Positions 7,514 to 15,001 of a stretch of DNA of 64,000 bases are shown piece after piece. The stretch comes from Candidatus Scatomonas merdigallinarum (GTDB lineage: Bacteria > Bacillota > Clostridia > Lachnospirales > Lachnospiraceae). Made by a program: the position numbers and the translations under genes. The stretch's first letter is position 1. Every line of letters starts with the position of its first letter. The stretch covers positions 1 through 64,000 of the forward strand of contig DVKB01000008.1 of assembly GCA_018716305.1 (NCBI GenBank). Direction: 5' to 3'. A model generated the notes under the pieces. The model was not told the origin of the DNA. It ran no database searches and was given only the letters and a program-made list of their open reading frames with translations.

Positions 7514-9661
7514 ATGTCAGTCAAGATCGCGTTGGCAGGAAATCCAAACTGCGGAAAGACGACGCTGTTTAACGCTCTGACAGGAGCAAACCAGTTTGTA
7601 GGAAACTGGCCGGGTGTTACCGTGGAGAAAAAAGAGGGAAAGCTGAAGGGACACAGAGACGTGGTCATCATGGATCTTCCCGGTATTTATTCGCTGTCTC
7701 CCTACACCCTGGAGGAAGTTGTGGCCAGAAACTATCTGATTACAGAACGGCCGGACGCCATCATCAACATTGTGGACGGAACCAATCTGGAGAGAAATTT
7801 GTATCTGTCCACCCAGATCATGGAACTTGGCATTCCGGTACTTATGGCTGTGAACATGATGGATCTGGTCAATAAAAACGGAGACAAGATCGACATGGGA
7901 CAGCTTTCCGGACAGCTGGGCTGCCAGGTGGTGGAAATTTCTGCCCTGAAGGGCACCGGCGTCAAAGAGGCGGCAGAGAAAGCGGTGCGCCTGGCCCAGG
8001 GCAAAAAGATCAGCGCCGCGGTACATACCTTTGACCCGAAGCTGGAAACCGTGCTGAAAGAGATCGAATCCCAGCTGGGTTCTGAGATCCCGGAAGAGCA
8101 GAAACGGTTCTACGCCATTAAGTTGTTCGAGAGAGACAGCCGCATCGGAGAGCAGATGAAGAGCGTTCCCAATGTGGAGGGAATCATCAAGAAAACCGAG
8201 ACAGAGATGGATGACGACGCTGAGAGTATTATCACCAACGAACGCTACAATTACATTGCGGGTGTCATAAAAAAATGCTATGTTAAGAAAAGCAAAGAGA
8301 AACTGTCCCGTTCTGACAGGATCGACCGGGTGCTGACCAACCGCTGGCTGGGGCTGCCTATCTTTGCTGCGATCATGTTTGTGGTGTACTATGTGTCCGT
8401 AACATCCATCGGAACCATTGTGACTGACTGGACCAATGACGTCCTCTTTGGGGAATGGATTGTTCCCGGCGTTACCGGAGCTCTGGAGGCGGTCAACTGC
8501 GCACCCTGGCTCACCGGCCTGATCGCTGATGGTGTGGTAGGCGGCGTAGGCGCCGTGCTGGGATTTGTGCCCCAGATGCTGGTGCTGTTTATTTTCCTGG
8601 GATTCCTTGAGGGCTGCGGATATATGGCCCGTGTGGCCTTTATTCTGGACCGGATCTTCCGCAAATTCGGACTGTCCGGAAAATCCTTTATCCCCATGCT
8701 CATCGGAAGCGGATGCGGCGTTCCTGGAATCATGGCTTCCCGTACCATTGAGAATGACCGTGACCGGAAGATGACGGTTATGACCACCACCTTTATTCCC
8801 TGCGGAGCCAAACTGCCCATTATTGCTCTGATCGCCGGGGCGCTTTTCGGAGGCGCCGCCTGGGTAGCGCCGGTCGCCTACTTCATCGGCATCGCGGCGG
8901 TGGTCTGCTCCGGTATAATTCTGAAGAAGTTTAAGAGATTTTCCGGGGAGCCGGCTCCCTTTGTCATGGAGCTGCCGGCATACCATCTGCCTACCGTGGG
9001 CAGCGTGCTCCGCAGTATGTGGGAGCGTGGCTGGTCCTTCATCAAGAAAGCCGGTACGGTGATTCTGCTGTCTACCATTGTGATCTGGTTCCTCCAGGGC
9101 TTTGGTTTTGAGAACGGAGCCTTCGGTATGGTGGCGGATGTGAACAACAGCCTGCTGGCTGCCATCGGAGGCGGCATCGCATGGATCTTCATTCCACTGG
9201 GCTTTGGATTCTGGCAGGCGGCCGTGGCTACCGTCAGCGGTCTGGTGGCCAAGGAGAATCTGGTGGCTACCTTCGGCATTATTTACGGATTTGCCGAGGT
9301 TGCGGAAAACGGCGAGGAGATCTGGGGCCTGCTGGCTCAGGCGCTGACGCCCCAGGCGGCTTTCGCCCTGCTGACCTTTAACCTGCTGTGCGCTCCCTGC
9401 TTCGCGGCCATGGGCGCAATCAAACGGGAGATGAACAATGCCGGCTGGTTCTGGTTTGCCATCGGATATCAGTGCATCTTTGCTTACTGTGTATCTCTCT
9501 GTGTTTACCAGGTATGGAACCTGATCGTTACCGGAAGCTTCAGCTTCTTCACCGTCGTGGCCTTCGCGCTCATCGCGCTGTTTATTTATCTGCTGTTCCG
9601 TCCCTACAGGGAAAGCGAGACCCTAAACATGAAGATCAAGGCGGGAAAGGCGGGAGCCTGA
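7514..9661 (+). CDS. feoB: Ferrous iron transport protein B
   Basis: 715-residue inner-membrane Fe(II) transporter with an N-terminal GTPase-like domain. G1 is GNPNCGKTT (9-17), the switch region GNWPGVTVEKKEG follows, G3 is DLPG near 54 and the G4 block is NMMD near 117. A helical spacer then leads to the membrane part with two Gate repeats, including MLIGSGCGVPGIMASRTI with the conserved Cys, and CAPCFAAMGAIKREM near the end. No FeoA or FeoC domain is fused, in keeping with separate feoA genes. Two regulator boxes precede it and a Cys-rich partner follows. Confidence 0.97.
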   Translation: MSVKIALAGNPNCGKTTLFNALTGANQFVGNWPGVTVEKKEGKLKGHRDVVIMDLPGIYSLSPYTLEEVVARNYLITERPDAIINIVDGTNLERNLYLSTQIMELGIPVLMAVNMMDLVNKNGDKIDMGQLSGQLGCQVVEISALKGTGVKEAAEKAVRLAQGKKISAAVHTFDPKLETVLKEIESQLGSEIPEEQKRFYAIKLFERDSRIGEQMKSVPNVEGIIKKTETEMDDDAESIITNERYNYIAGVIKKCYVKKSKEKLSRSDRIDRVLTNRWLGLPIFAAIMFVVYYVSVTSIGTIVTDWTNDVLFGEWIVPGVTGALEAVNCAPWLTGLIADGVVGGVGAVLGFVPQMLVLFIFLGFLEGCGYMARVAFILDRIFRKFGLSGKSFIPMLIGSGCGVPGIMASRTIENDRDRKMTVMTTTFIPCGAKLPIIALIAGALFGGAAWVAPVAYFIGIAAVVCSGIILKKFKRFSGEPAPFVMELPAYHLPTVGSVLRSMWERGWSFIKKAGTVILLSTIVIWFLQGFGFENGAFGMVADVNNSLLAAIGGGIAWIFIPLGFGFWQAAVATVSGLVAKENLVATFGIIYGFAEVAENGEEIWGLLAQALTPQAAFALLTFNLLCAPCFAAMGAIKREMNNAGWFWFAIGYQCIFAYCVSLCVYQVWNLIVTGSFSFFTVVAFALIALFIYLLFRPYRESETLNMKIKAGKAGA

Positions 9662-9708
9662 ATATTCTGACGGCTGCCGGAGGCTGAACATAGAAAGGAG
9701 AATGTCAT

Positions 9709-9870
9709 ATGGGAACCCTTGTTGTCCTGCTGATCGTGGCGGCCCTGGCGGCGCTGGCAGTCAGAAGCATACGAAAGGATAAAAAATCCGGAAAATCCTG
9801 CAGCAGCTGTGCCGGAGGCTGCGGAGGCTGTCAGGGAAGCTGTCATAGCGCGGCAGATCAAAAACATTAG
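9709..9870 (+). CDS. FeoB-associated Cys-rich membrane protein
   Basis: 53 residues. An N-terminal hydrophobic helix (residues 3-18) is followed by a basic stretch and five Cys residues in CSSCAGGCGGCQGSC. This is the layout of the small Cys-rich proteins found directly after feoB in many Firmicutes; they are thought to help FeoB take up or hand over iron. AGAAAGGAG lies nine bases before the ATG and the gene starts 47 bases after feoB. A hairpin follows at 9871-9909, so transcription into the next gene may be reduced. Confidence 0.85.
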   Translation: MGTLVVLLIVAALAALAVRSIRKDKKSGKSCSSCAGGCGGCQGSCHSAADQKH

Positions 9871-9909
9871 GATCCGTCAGGGGGCGTCTTCGGATGCCCC
9901 CTGTTGATC
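9871..9909 (+). terminator. Hairpin after the Cys-rich gene (attenuator-like)
   Basis: Stem CAGGGGGC (9878-9885) / GCCCCCTG (9896-9903), extended by GATC/GATC. There is no T run, so it is more likely a partial terminator or RNA-stabilising hairpin between the Feo genes and the ATPase genes. Confidence 0.45.
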
Positions 9910-9940
9910 AGATAGAAAAAGTAAAAGGAGGCAAAGAGAG

Positions 9941-10177
9941 ATGAGTAGCATGATGAAAAACTGGAAATTCTGGTGTTTTGCGGGAGGAGTCGCCGCGGGA
10001 ATTTTTGCCAGGAGCAAGACGGCCAGAAAGGCATGCGTAAACGGAATGGCTAAGGGAATGCTTCTGAAGGATTCAGCTGCGGAGGTGCTGCAGAATCTGA
10101 AGGATGAGGCGCAGGATATTTACGAAGAGGCCAAAGCCAAAGCAGCAGAAGAAAAAGAATCGGCAGAAGGAGCCTGA
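9941..10177 (+). CDS. Small Gly-rich membrane protein, DUF6110-like; FezA candidate
   Basis: 78 residues. Residues about 7-25 form one helix with small residues spaced for helix packing (CFAGGVAAGIFA), then KTARKACVNGMAKGMLLKDSA and a charged, probably coiled tail rich in Lys, Glu and Ala. I associate this form with DUF6110 proteins found beside metal P-type ATPases. In ferrosome clusters a small membrane protein accompanies the ATPase, so it may be the FezA counterpart (inference). AAAAGGAGG lies upstream. The ATPase start follows 22 bases after its stop. Confidence 0.6.
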   Translation: MSSMMKNWKFWCFAGGVAAGIFARSKTARKACVNGMAKGMLLKDSAAEVLQNLKDEAQDIYEEAKAKAAEEKESAEGA

Positions 10178-10199
10178 TGGCGGAAGGGCAGGAAAAACA

Positions 10200-12305
10200 T
10201 TGAAGTACCAGATTATATATGACAGACCCGGAAAACTCCGTCTGCGTATGGGGAAATACGCTTTTTCCAGAGAACAGGGATATGGGATTGCCGGTATGCT
10301 CCGGAGATTTCCAGGGGTAGTCTCTGCCACCGTATCCTACAACAACGGGGGCATTCTGATCTATTATGAAGGCTCCTGCAGAGAGGCGCTTTTTCAGTGG
10401 GTGGAGAACCTGAAAAGGACGGAACTTCCGTCTGAGCATCCCACGGAAGACGAGAAGCTCCGGGAGCTGGATGAAACTTTTCAGAACAAAGTAATTGGGA
10501 CTCTGGCCCGCCACTTCTTTCTGAAATGGTTTATGCCGGCTCCGGTGCGGGTGCTGCATGCGGCGTTTCGAGCTGCGGGCTTTATGAAAAAGGGTCTGCG
10601 GACCCTGGGACGGGGGCAGCTTCGGGTGGAAGTTCTGGATGCGGCAGCTATTACCTGCGCCTTTGCCCAGCGCTCACCCAAAACAGCCTCTTCGATTATG
10701 CTGCTGCTAAAGATCAGCGAGTATCTGGAGGAGTATACCCGCAAAAAAACACGTTCTGCCCTGGCGGGCAGCCTGGCCGTACAGGTGGACCGGGTATGGA
10801 AGGTGACAGATTCCGGGGATGTAAGTGTTCCCATGGCTTCCATTCAGCCGGGAGACTGCATCCGTGTTCAGGCAGGTGCCATGATCCCGGTGGACGGCAC
10901 AGTGCGGGCGGGAGAAGCTATGATCAATGAGTCTTCAATGACCGGAGAGCCTCTGGCGGTAAGGCGGACTGCCGGCCACACAGTTTACGCCGGAACAGTA
11001 GTAGAAGAAGGGAACATTGTGGCAGAAGTCCGGAAACTGGCGGGAAAAAGCAGGATCCAGGCCATTGTGGGAATGATCGATCAGTCAGAGGCGCTGAAAG
11101 CCGGTATTCAGGGAAGAGCGGAGCGCCTGGCGGATTCTATTGTGCCCTTCAGCTTTGCTGCTTCCTTGACGACTCTGCTGCTGACCCGAAATCTGACCAA
11201 GGCTATGTCTGTCCTTATGGTCGATTATTCCTGTGCTATGAAGCTTTCCATTCCCATTGCGGTAATTTCCGCCATGAAGGAAGCTGCCGGACGCAGGATT
11301 CTGGTGAAAGGCGGAAAATTTATGGAGGCATACGCCCAGGCAGACACTATTATTTTCGATAAAACCGGCACCCTTACCGCTGCGGAACCAAAAGTGGCCT
11401 GTGTCATTCCCTTCGCTCCCTGGAGCCGTAAGGAGGTTCTGCGGGATGCTGCCTGTCTGGAGGAACATTTTCCTCACAGTGTGGCCCGGGCCATTGTAGC
11501 CCAGGCGGCCCGGGAAAATCTGAAACATGAGGAAGAGCATGCTAAAGTGGAATATGTAGTGGCCCATGGAATCAGCACCATCCTTCGGGAGCAGAGGGCC
11601 CAGATTGGAAGTGCGCACTTTATTTTTGAAGACCTGGGGATTCCCTGTCCAAAAGAGGCGCAAAAGCTGGAAGAGGAGAAGATGCACGGCCTGTCCGTAA
11701 TCTATCTGGCGGTGGGGGGCCGGCTGGCCGGCATGATCGGTATTGAAGATCCGGTAAGGCCCGAGGCTGCAAGCGTGATGGAACAGCTCCGGCAGAACGG
11801 ATTCCGGCATATTATTATGATGACCGGTGATAACGAGGCCTCTGCAGGGCGGGCCTGCCGGGAACTGGGCATTACTGAATTTCAAGCGCAGGTATTGCCG
11901 GAGGACAAGGCCGCTATGGTCAAGAAAATGAAAGGGGAAGGACATACGGTAGTTATGGTGGGGGACGGAATCAACGATTCTCCGGCTCTGGCCGCTGCTG
12001 ATGTCTCTATTGCCATGAAAGACTCTTCGGCTCTGGCCAGAGAGGTGGCGGATGTTACTCTGCTGTCGGAGAATCTGGAGGATCTGATTCTGTTTCGGAA
12101 ACTCTGCAGGAGTCTGATGAAGCGGATCCAGAGAAATTACGGATGGATTCTGGGGATCAACACCTCCCTGCTGGTCTCCGGCATGGCGGGCATTCTGCCG
12201 CCGGCCACCGCCGCGTTGCTCCATAATGGCTCCACCATGGCCATCAGCGGTCTCAGCATGCGGCCGTATCTGCGGTCCAGCGGGACAGAGGAGAAGGAGA
12301 GATGA
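10200..12305 (+). CDS. P1B-type metal ATPase with Ser-Cys-Ala membrane motif (FezB-like candidate)
   Basis: About 701 residues from a TTG start (10200), the first sensible start after the preceding stop; the longer frame overlaps the 78-residue gene. The N-terminus has no CxxC metal domain but an Arg/Lys-rich segment RPGKLRLRMGKY. The P-type core is intact: TGEPL, DKTGT with phosphorylated Asp near 387, the P1B His-Pro pair in EEHFPHSVARAIV, TGDN, and GDGINDSPALAAAD. The usual Cys-Pro-Cys of membrane helix 4 is replaced by DYSCAMKLSIP (Ser344-Cys345-Ala346). The absent CxxC domain, Arg-rich head and SCA motif fit the P1B-6 group, which includes ferrosome FezB. Substrate is probably Fe(II), Mn(II) not excluded. 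Confidence 0.85.
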   Translation: MKYQIIYDRPGKLRLRMGKYAFSREQGYGIAGMLRRFPGVVSATVSYNNGGILIYYEGSCREALFQWVENLKRTELPSEHPTEDEKLRELDETFQNKVIGTLARHFFLKWFMPAPVRVLHAAFRAAGFMKKGLRTLGRGQLRVEVLDAAAITCAFAQRSPKTASSIMLLLKISEYLEEYTRKKTRSALAGSLAVQVDRVWKVTDSGDVSVPMASIQPGDCIRVQAGAMIPVDGTVRAGEAMINESSMTGEPLAVRRTAGHTVYAGTVVEEGNIVAEVRKLAGKSRIQAIVGMIDQSEALKAGIQGRAERLADSIVPFSFAASLTTLLLTRNLTKAMSVLMVDYSCAMKLSIPIAVISAMKEAAGRRILVKGGKFMEAYAQADTIIFDKTGTLTAAEPKVACVIPFAPWSRKEVLRDAACLEEHFPHSVARAIVAQAARENLKHEEEHAKVEYVVAHGISTILREQRAQIGSAHFIFEDLGIPCPKEAQKLEEEKMHGLSVIYLAVGGRLAGMIGIEDPVRPEAASVMEQLRQNGFRHIIMMTGDNEASAGRACRELGITEFQAQVLPEDKAAMVKKMKGEGHTVVMVGDGINDSPALAAADVSIAMKDSSALAREVADVTLLSENLEDLILFRKLCRSLMKRIQRNYGWILGINTSLLVSGMAGILPPATAALLHNGSTMAISGLSMRPYLRSSGTEEKER

Positions 12306-12673
12306 AACTGACTGCGTCGCAGCTGAGATATATGATGGCTCTGCGGAAACTGGATCACGGGGACAAGATCCGTTGTACAGATCTGGCAAAAGAACTCTGC
12401 GTGAAAAAGCCCAGCGTCTGCGGGATGCTGTGCCGGCTGGAAAATATGGGGCTGATTACCCAGGATCCTTATGCGGATGTGCGGATTACCGAGGAGGGAA
12501 GAACTGCCATGGAGGAGTGGGGGCGCCGGCTGGACTGCCTGGCCGGCCTGTTAGCCGGCCGTCTGGGACTTTCCCGGAGAGCCGCCGGGGAAATGGCTCT
12601 GACTCTGCTGGGAAATATGGAGCAGAAGTCACTGGAAGAAGCGCTGCGGGAGGTTTCCACGGAGTATTTCTGA
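12302..12673 (+). CDS. DtxR/MntR-like metal-dependent regulator (short form)
   Basis: 123 residues; the ATG overlaps the ATPase stop (ATGA). Residues 1-65 form a winged helix: TASQLRYMMALRKL, KIRCTDLAKELCVKKPSVCGMLCRLENMGLI, and a wing ending VRITEEGRTA. Residues 70-123 look like the DtxR dimer and metal-site helices, but the family's usual metal ligands are not all evident and there is no SH3 domain. It is the best local candidate to bind GTTAG-N6-CTAAC, which resembles DtxR-type half-sites. Alternatively it acts only on this ATPase operon and a distant Fur or DtxR protein owns the boxes. Confidence 0.7.
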   Translation: MKLTASQLRYMMALRKLDHGDKIRCTDLAKELCVKKPSVCGMLCRLENMGLITQDPYADVRITEEGRTAMEEWGRRLDCLAGLLAGRLGLSRRAAGEMALTLLGNMEQKSLEEALREVSTEYF

Positions 12674-12706
12674 GGGTAAAGACAGAGGGTGATAAAAGTA
12701 AAGCCG

Positions 12707-12753
12707 CAGGCCCGCCGGACTCCCCGGTATTTCCGGGAAGACCGGCGGGCCTG
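12707..12753 (+). terminator. Strong hairpin after the regulator gene
   Basis: CAGGCCCGCCGG (12707-12718) pairs with CCGGCGGGCCTG (12742-12753), with an inner CCCCGG/CCGGG stem. No T run follows on either strand, so it may act as a barrier between convergent transcription units. Confidence 0.5.
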
Positions 12754-12775
12754 GGGTCCGCAAAATTAAGAAAAA

Positions 12776-13760
12776 TTACAGGGCTTCCAAAGCGTCAAAA
12801 AAGTTTTCGTCACTTCCGTATGTTTCCGGGTGCAGGGTGTAATCAAAAAGCTTTTTCATCAGGCTTTCACTGTCCATGGTATCTGCAAAGCCTTTTAATC
12901 GTTCCAACCGCTCTATTTTTTGAAAACTTTGAGGGGACAACAGGGATGGATCCTGATTCTTCAAAATCTCAGATGCTAAAGGGTGAATATGTTTCCGCTA
13001 AATTCAGATTCTCCTCTAATACAACCAGTCTTGCCATAGGTTCGTTCTCTTTTTTGAAATGCGACTCTATGTAAACAGAATCACCGAATGCCTGTGCCTG
13101 TTTTTCCGGAATTTCAAAAACCCGTCCCTGAAGTTCCTGCAAAATTTGTTCGGTTGTTCCTGCTTTACGAATCTGACCGTTGATAAGAATGATAATATTT
13201 TCACACAGATCTTCTACGTCTTCCACCAAATGTGTGGACAGGATGATGGACATCTTGCCTTTGATTTTATAAATAATGGAATGAAAATGGTTCCGTTCTT
13301 CCGGGTCGAGCCCTACGGTGGGTTCATCCAGCAGAAGTATTTTTGGATTTCCCAGAAGTGCCTAGGCAATTCCCATCCTCCGTACCATCCCGCCGGACAA
13401 TTTCCTGCAGGCATCTTTTTTTCTGTCAGACAAATGGATGATGTCCAGTACCCGGTCGATTTCTTCTTCGTGAAGTTTTTTGGGAATTTTCTTCAGGCAG
13501 GCAAAGTATTCCAACTGTTCCTTGACTGTTAATTCGGGAAAACATCCGAATTTTTGCGGAAGATATCCGATACTGTTTCTGTCGATTTCTATTTTGCCCG
13601 CCGTTGGCAGGAGAACGCCTGCCAGCATTCTTAATAACGTAGTCTTTCCGGACCCGTTTGGCCCCAGTAATCCGTACACCTGATTTTCTAAATCCATGGT
13701 CAGATTACAGACAACCTTCTTTTTCTGATATGCTTTGGTTAGGTTTTGAATTTTTATCAT
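12776..13760 (-). pseudogene. Decayed ABC transporter ATPase (nonsense codon and frameshift)
   Basis: Reading from 13760: [17 protein letters not shown], Walker [11 protein letters not shown]-loop YLPQKFGCF and signature [12 protein letters not shown]. Then a TAG (13362-13364) stands where a Gln codon (CAG) is expected before ALLGNPKILLLDEPTVGLDP. The frame then stays open through LSTHLVEDVEDLCENIIIL to a stop at 12969. A second segment (12776-12964, LKNQDPSLLSPQSF...) continues in another frame; joined by one frameshift it would read PLASEILKNQDPS. Walker B and the H-loop are therefore cut off. The original was an ABC-2 type export ATPase. Alternatively, only the nonsense codon is real and the tail is a separate fragment. 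Confidence 0.75.
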
Positions 13761-13962
13761 GTTCTGTCATATCCTCCCGGATCTGTATTGAAAAGCAGCG
13801 CCGTTGCATGCCTCAAAACGTCAAATGAAAATCTGCCGCTGTTTTATTTACTGTCTGCGCCAGTTTCTCACAAAATTGTTCTTTAAAGAATGGAAGCACT
13901 GCCGCATCCGATCATAGTGATCAGTAAAAAAATATGAAAAGATAGGATAATTTTTTGCGCAT
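13761..13962 (-). pseudogene. Remnant of a small lipoprotein or membrane gene
   Basis: An ATG at 13960-13962 with a good AGGAGG site opens MRKKLSYLFIFF but stops at codon 14 (13921-13923). Removing one base from the seven-A run at 13925-13931 would continue to LLITMIGCGSASIL, a lipoprotein-like signal with a Cys. Another frame further on reads PFFKEQFCEKLAQTVNKTAADF before a stop near 13817. No intact gene is present. The stretch directly precedes the broken ATPase on the same strand and looks like decay of a neighbour in the same operon. Confidence 0.35.
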
Positions 13963-13983
13963 AGGAACCTCCTTCCTATGAAA

Positions 13984-14394
13984 TCATAGTTTGACGAGAA
14001 TTTTTTCTAAGTCCTCCAATAAGCGATCCCCATAAATGATTTTGCGTATGAAACCTCCGGCATGTTCATATTTAAAATTGTTTTTTCCTAAAACAATATG
14101 AAATGGTTTACTGTTATCAGTACCGTCAATTTCAACTACCGCGTTTTCAATCGGATAGGAATGCATCTGCTCAAACGATGCTCTGCTCTTATAACGGATT
14201 AATACTTGCAAAACATTTTTATGCGCTGCTTCATCCGTAATTTCCGTTCCTTTGTAAGCAATCCTTGATATAGCACAGGAATGAATATCCTTAATTAAGG
14301 GTTTCGGCTGGAAATATATACAAAGTGATATGCAGGAAATTATTATTATAATGACAAAACCTAAAAAAACAACTTTTTTTAAGCGAGTATTCAT
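13984..14394 (-). CDS. Hypothetical membrane-anchored protein
   Basis: 136 residues from the ATG at 14392-14394, chosen for the GGGAGGG site seven bases upstream; a longer frame to 14454 has none. A basic head and a very hydrophobic Ile-rich helix (about 6-28) are followed by an extracytoplasmic domain with no motif I recognise. The coding region is AT-rich compared with both flanks, as are the broken ABC genes beside it, suggesting a transferred or older accessory block. It may have been part of the same operon as those remnants, which would run downstream from it. Function unknown. Confidence 0.55.
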   Translation of the reverse strand: MNTRLKKVVFLGFVIIIIISCISLCIYFQPKPLIKDIHSCAISRIAYKGTEITDEAAHKNVLQVLIRYKSRASFEQMHSYPIENAVVEIDGTDNSKPFHIVLGKNNFKYEHAGGFIRKIIYGDRLLEDLEKILVKL

Positions 14395-14553
14395 AGGTAT
14401 CCCTCCTCCCGATGCCTTTTTTACGTACGCTTCAGTATCTTCTTTTAATAACATTATTGTATTGATAGAGGGATTTTGTCAATGAATTTTTTTGCATTTG
14501 ATATATATTCGGAAAATTTCTGAATGGAATTCTGAAAAGTTTGTTGGATTTTT

Positions 14554-14577
14554 GCGGAGGAGCAATCCGTGTCTCAT
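14554..14577 (-). repeat. Half copy of a dispersed palindromic repeat
   Basis: GCGGAGGAGCAATCCGTGTC followed by TCAT matches one arm of the repeat at 37169-37219, with a two-base insertion. Only this arm is present, so it is a truncated copy. Confidence 0.55.
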
Positions 14578-14616
14578 GTCCCTTTGCCGGGAAACTCATT
14601 ATTTTAAAAATAGTGC

Positions 14617-14645
14617 TTTACAAATATAGAAGAGTATGGTACTAT
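14617..14645 (+). promoter_or_regulatory. Promoter of the candidate small RNA
   Basis: TTTACA (14617-14622) and TACTAT (14640-14645) are separated by exactly 17 bases. Start of transcription is expected near 14652, immediately before a perfect palindromic regulator box, the classic layout for metal repression. Confidence 0.65.
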
Positions 14646-14654
14646 ATGACTGTG

Positions 14655-14670
14655 GTTAGAAACGGCTAAC
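14655..14670. promoter_or_regulatory. Perfect regulator box GTTAG-N6-CTAAC
   Basis: GTTAG-AAACGG-CTAAC, extended by one G-C pair on each side (14654-14671). It lies across the predicted transcription start of the small RNA. Confidence 0.7.
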
Positions 14671-14742
14671 CAAACTGCATACAAAAATCCTTTCAAATGA
14701 TGTGATGACTGCCGGGAAGGCGGACATCGCTGCTGCCCGGAG

Positions 14743-14771
14743 AAAAACGGGGAAACAGGGCCCCGTTTTTC
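14743..14771 (+). terminator. Terminator of the candidate small RNA
   Basis: AAAAACGGGG (14743-14752) pairs with CCCCGTTTTT (14761-14770) around an eight-base loop; the T tract forms the tail. The A tract on the other side would let it act in both directions. Confidence 0.8.
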
Positions 14772-14782
14772 AATGGCCAGTA

Positions 14783-14798
14783 GTTAGTGGGTTCTAAC
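14783..14798. promoter_or_regulatory. Perfect regulator box GTTAG-N6-CTAAC
   Basis: GTTAG-TGGGTT-CTAAC, 12 bases beyond the small RNA terminator. I see no convincing promoter around it. It may be an extra binding site for looping, or serve a transcript that runs into the DUF3793 gene. Confidence 0.6.
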
Positions 14799-14854
14799 AA
14801 ATGCAGGACTGACCAAAGATATCTGTCAATATTTGTATACATTACCCATCATTT

Positions 14855-14910
14855 ATGGCGGGGGACGCTCATCTGAAAACCAACCCCCGCCACCTCCTCA
14901 GAAAATGCGG
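14855..14910 (+). ncRNA. Structured leader motif, copy 1 (hairpin plus CCTCCTCAGAA box)
   Basis: ATGGCGGGGG, loop, CCCCCGCC (stem 14857-14864 / 14884-14891), then ACCTCCTCAGAAAATG. The same arrangement recurs at 16076 with a compensated base pair in the stem. It lies 92 bases before the DUF3793 gene. CCTCCT is complementary to Shine-Dalgarno sequences, so it could mask the AAGGAG at 14989-14994. Confidence 0.4.
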
Positions 14911-14968
14911 GGATCCGCCGCCTTCGGAATATCCGGGGAAATGGGTACCTGTTTTTTAAAAATCATAG

Positions 14969-14984
14969 GTTAGTATAAACTAAC
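14969..14984. promoter_or_regulatory. Perfect regulator box over the DUF3793 promoter
   Basis: GTTAG-TATAAA-CTAAC. Its centre contains TATAAA (14974-14979), a -10-like hexamer, and it lies 17 bases before the DUF3793 start, so bound repressor would block polymerase. Confidence 0.7.
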
Positions 14985-15001
14985 TAAGAAAGGAGTGGGC
15001 C

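Larger units (their letters stand above)
14652..14771 (+). ncRNA. Candidate iron-regulated small RNA, about 120 nt
   Basis: The unit has its own promoter (14617-14645), a regulator box at its first bases (14655-14670), an internal hairpin CCGGG (14712-14716) / CCCGG (14736-14740) and an intrinsic terminator at 14743-14771. No open frame with a ribosome site exists inside; the longest ATG frame is 30 codons, lacks a Shine-Dalgarno and reads through the terminator. By position in the regulon it could be a functional counterpart of iron-sparing RNAs such as RyhB or FsrA (inference). The unpaired segment 14672-14705 is a possible mRNA-pairing region. Confidence 0.55.

Noticed and set aside
13984-14454. 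Longer start for the minus-strand hypothetical at 14454
   Set aside because: The extra 20 codons have no ribosome site; GGGAGGG sits seven bases before the internal ATG at 14394.
14709-14801. A 30-codon reading frame inside the candidate small RNA
   Set aside because: No Shine-Dalgarno before its ATG, and the frame runs through the terminator hairpin.
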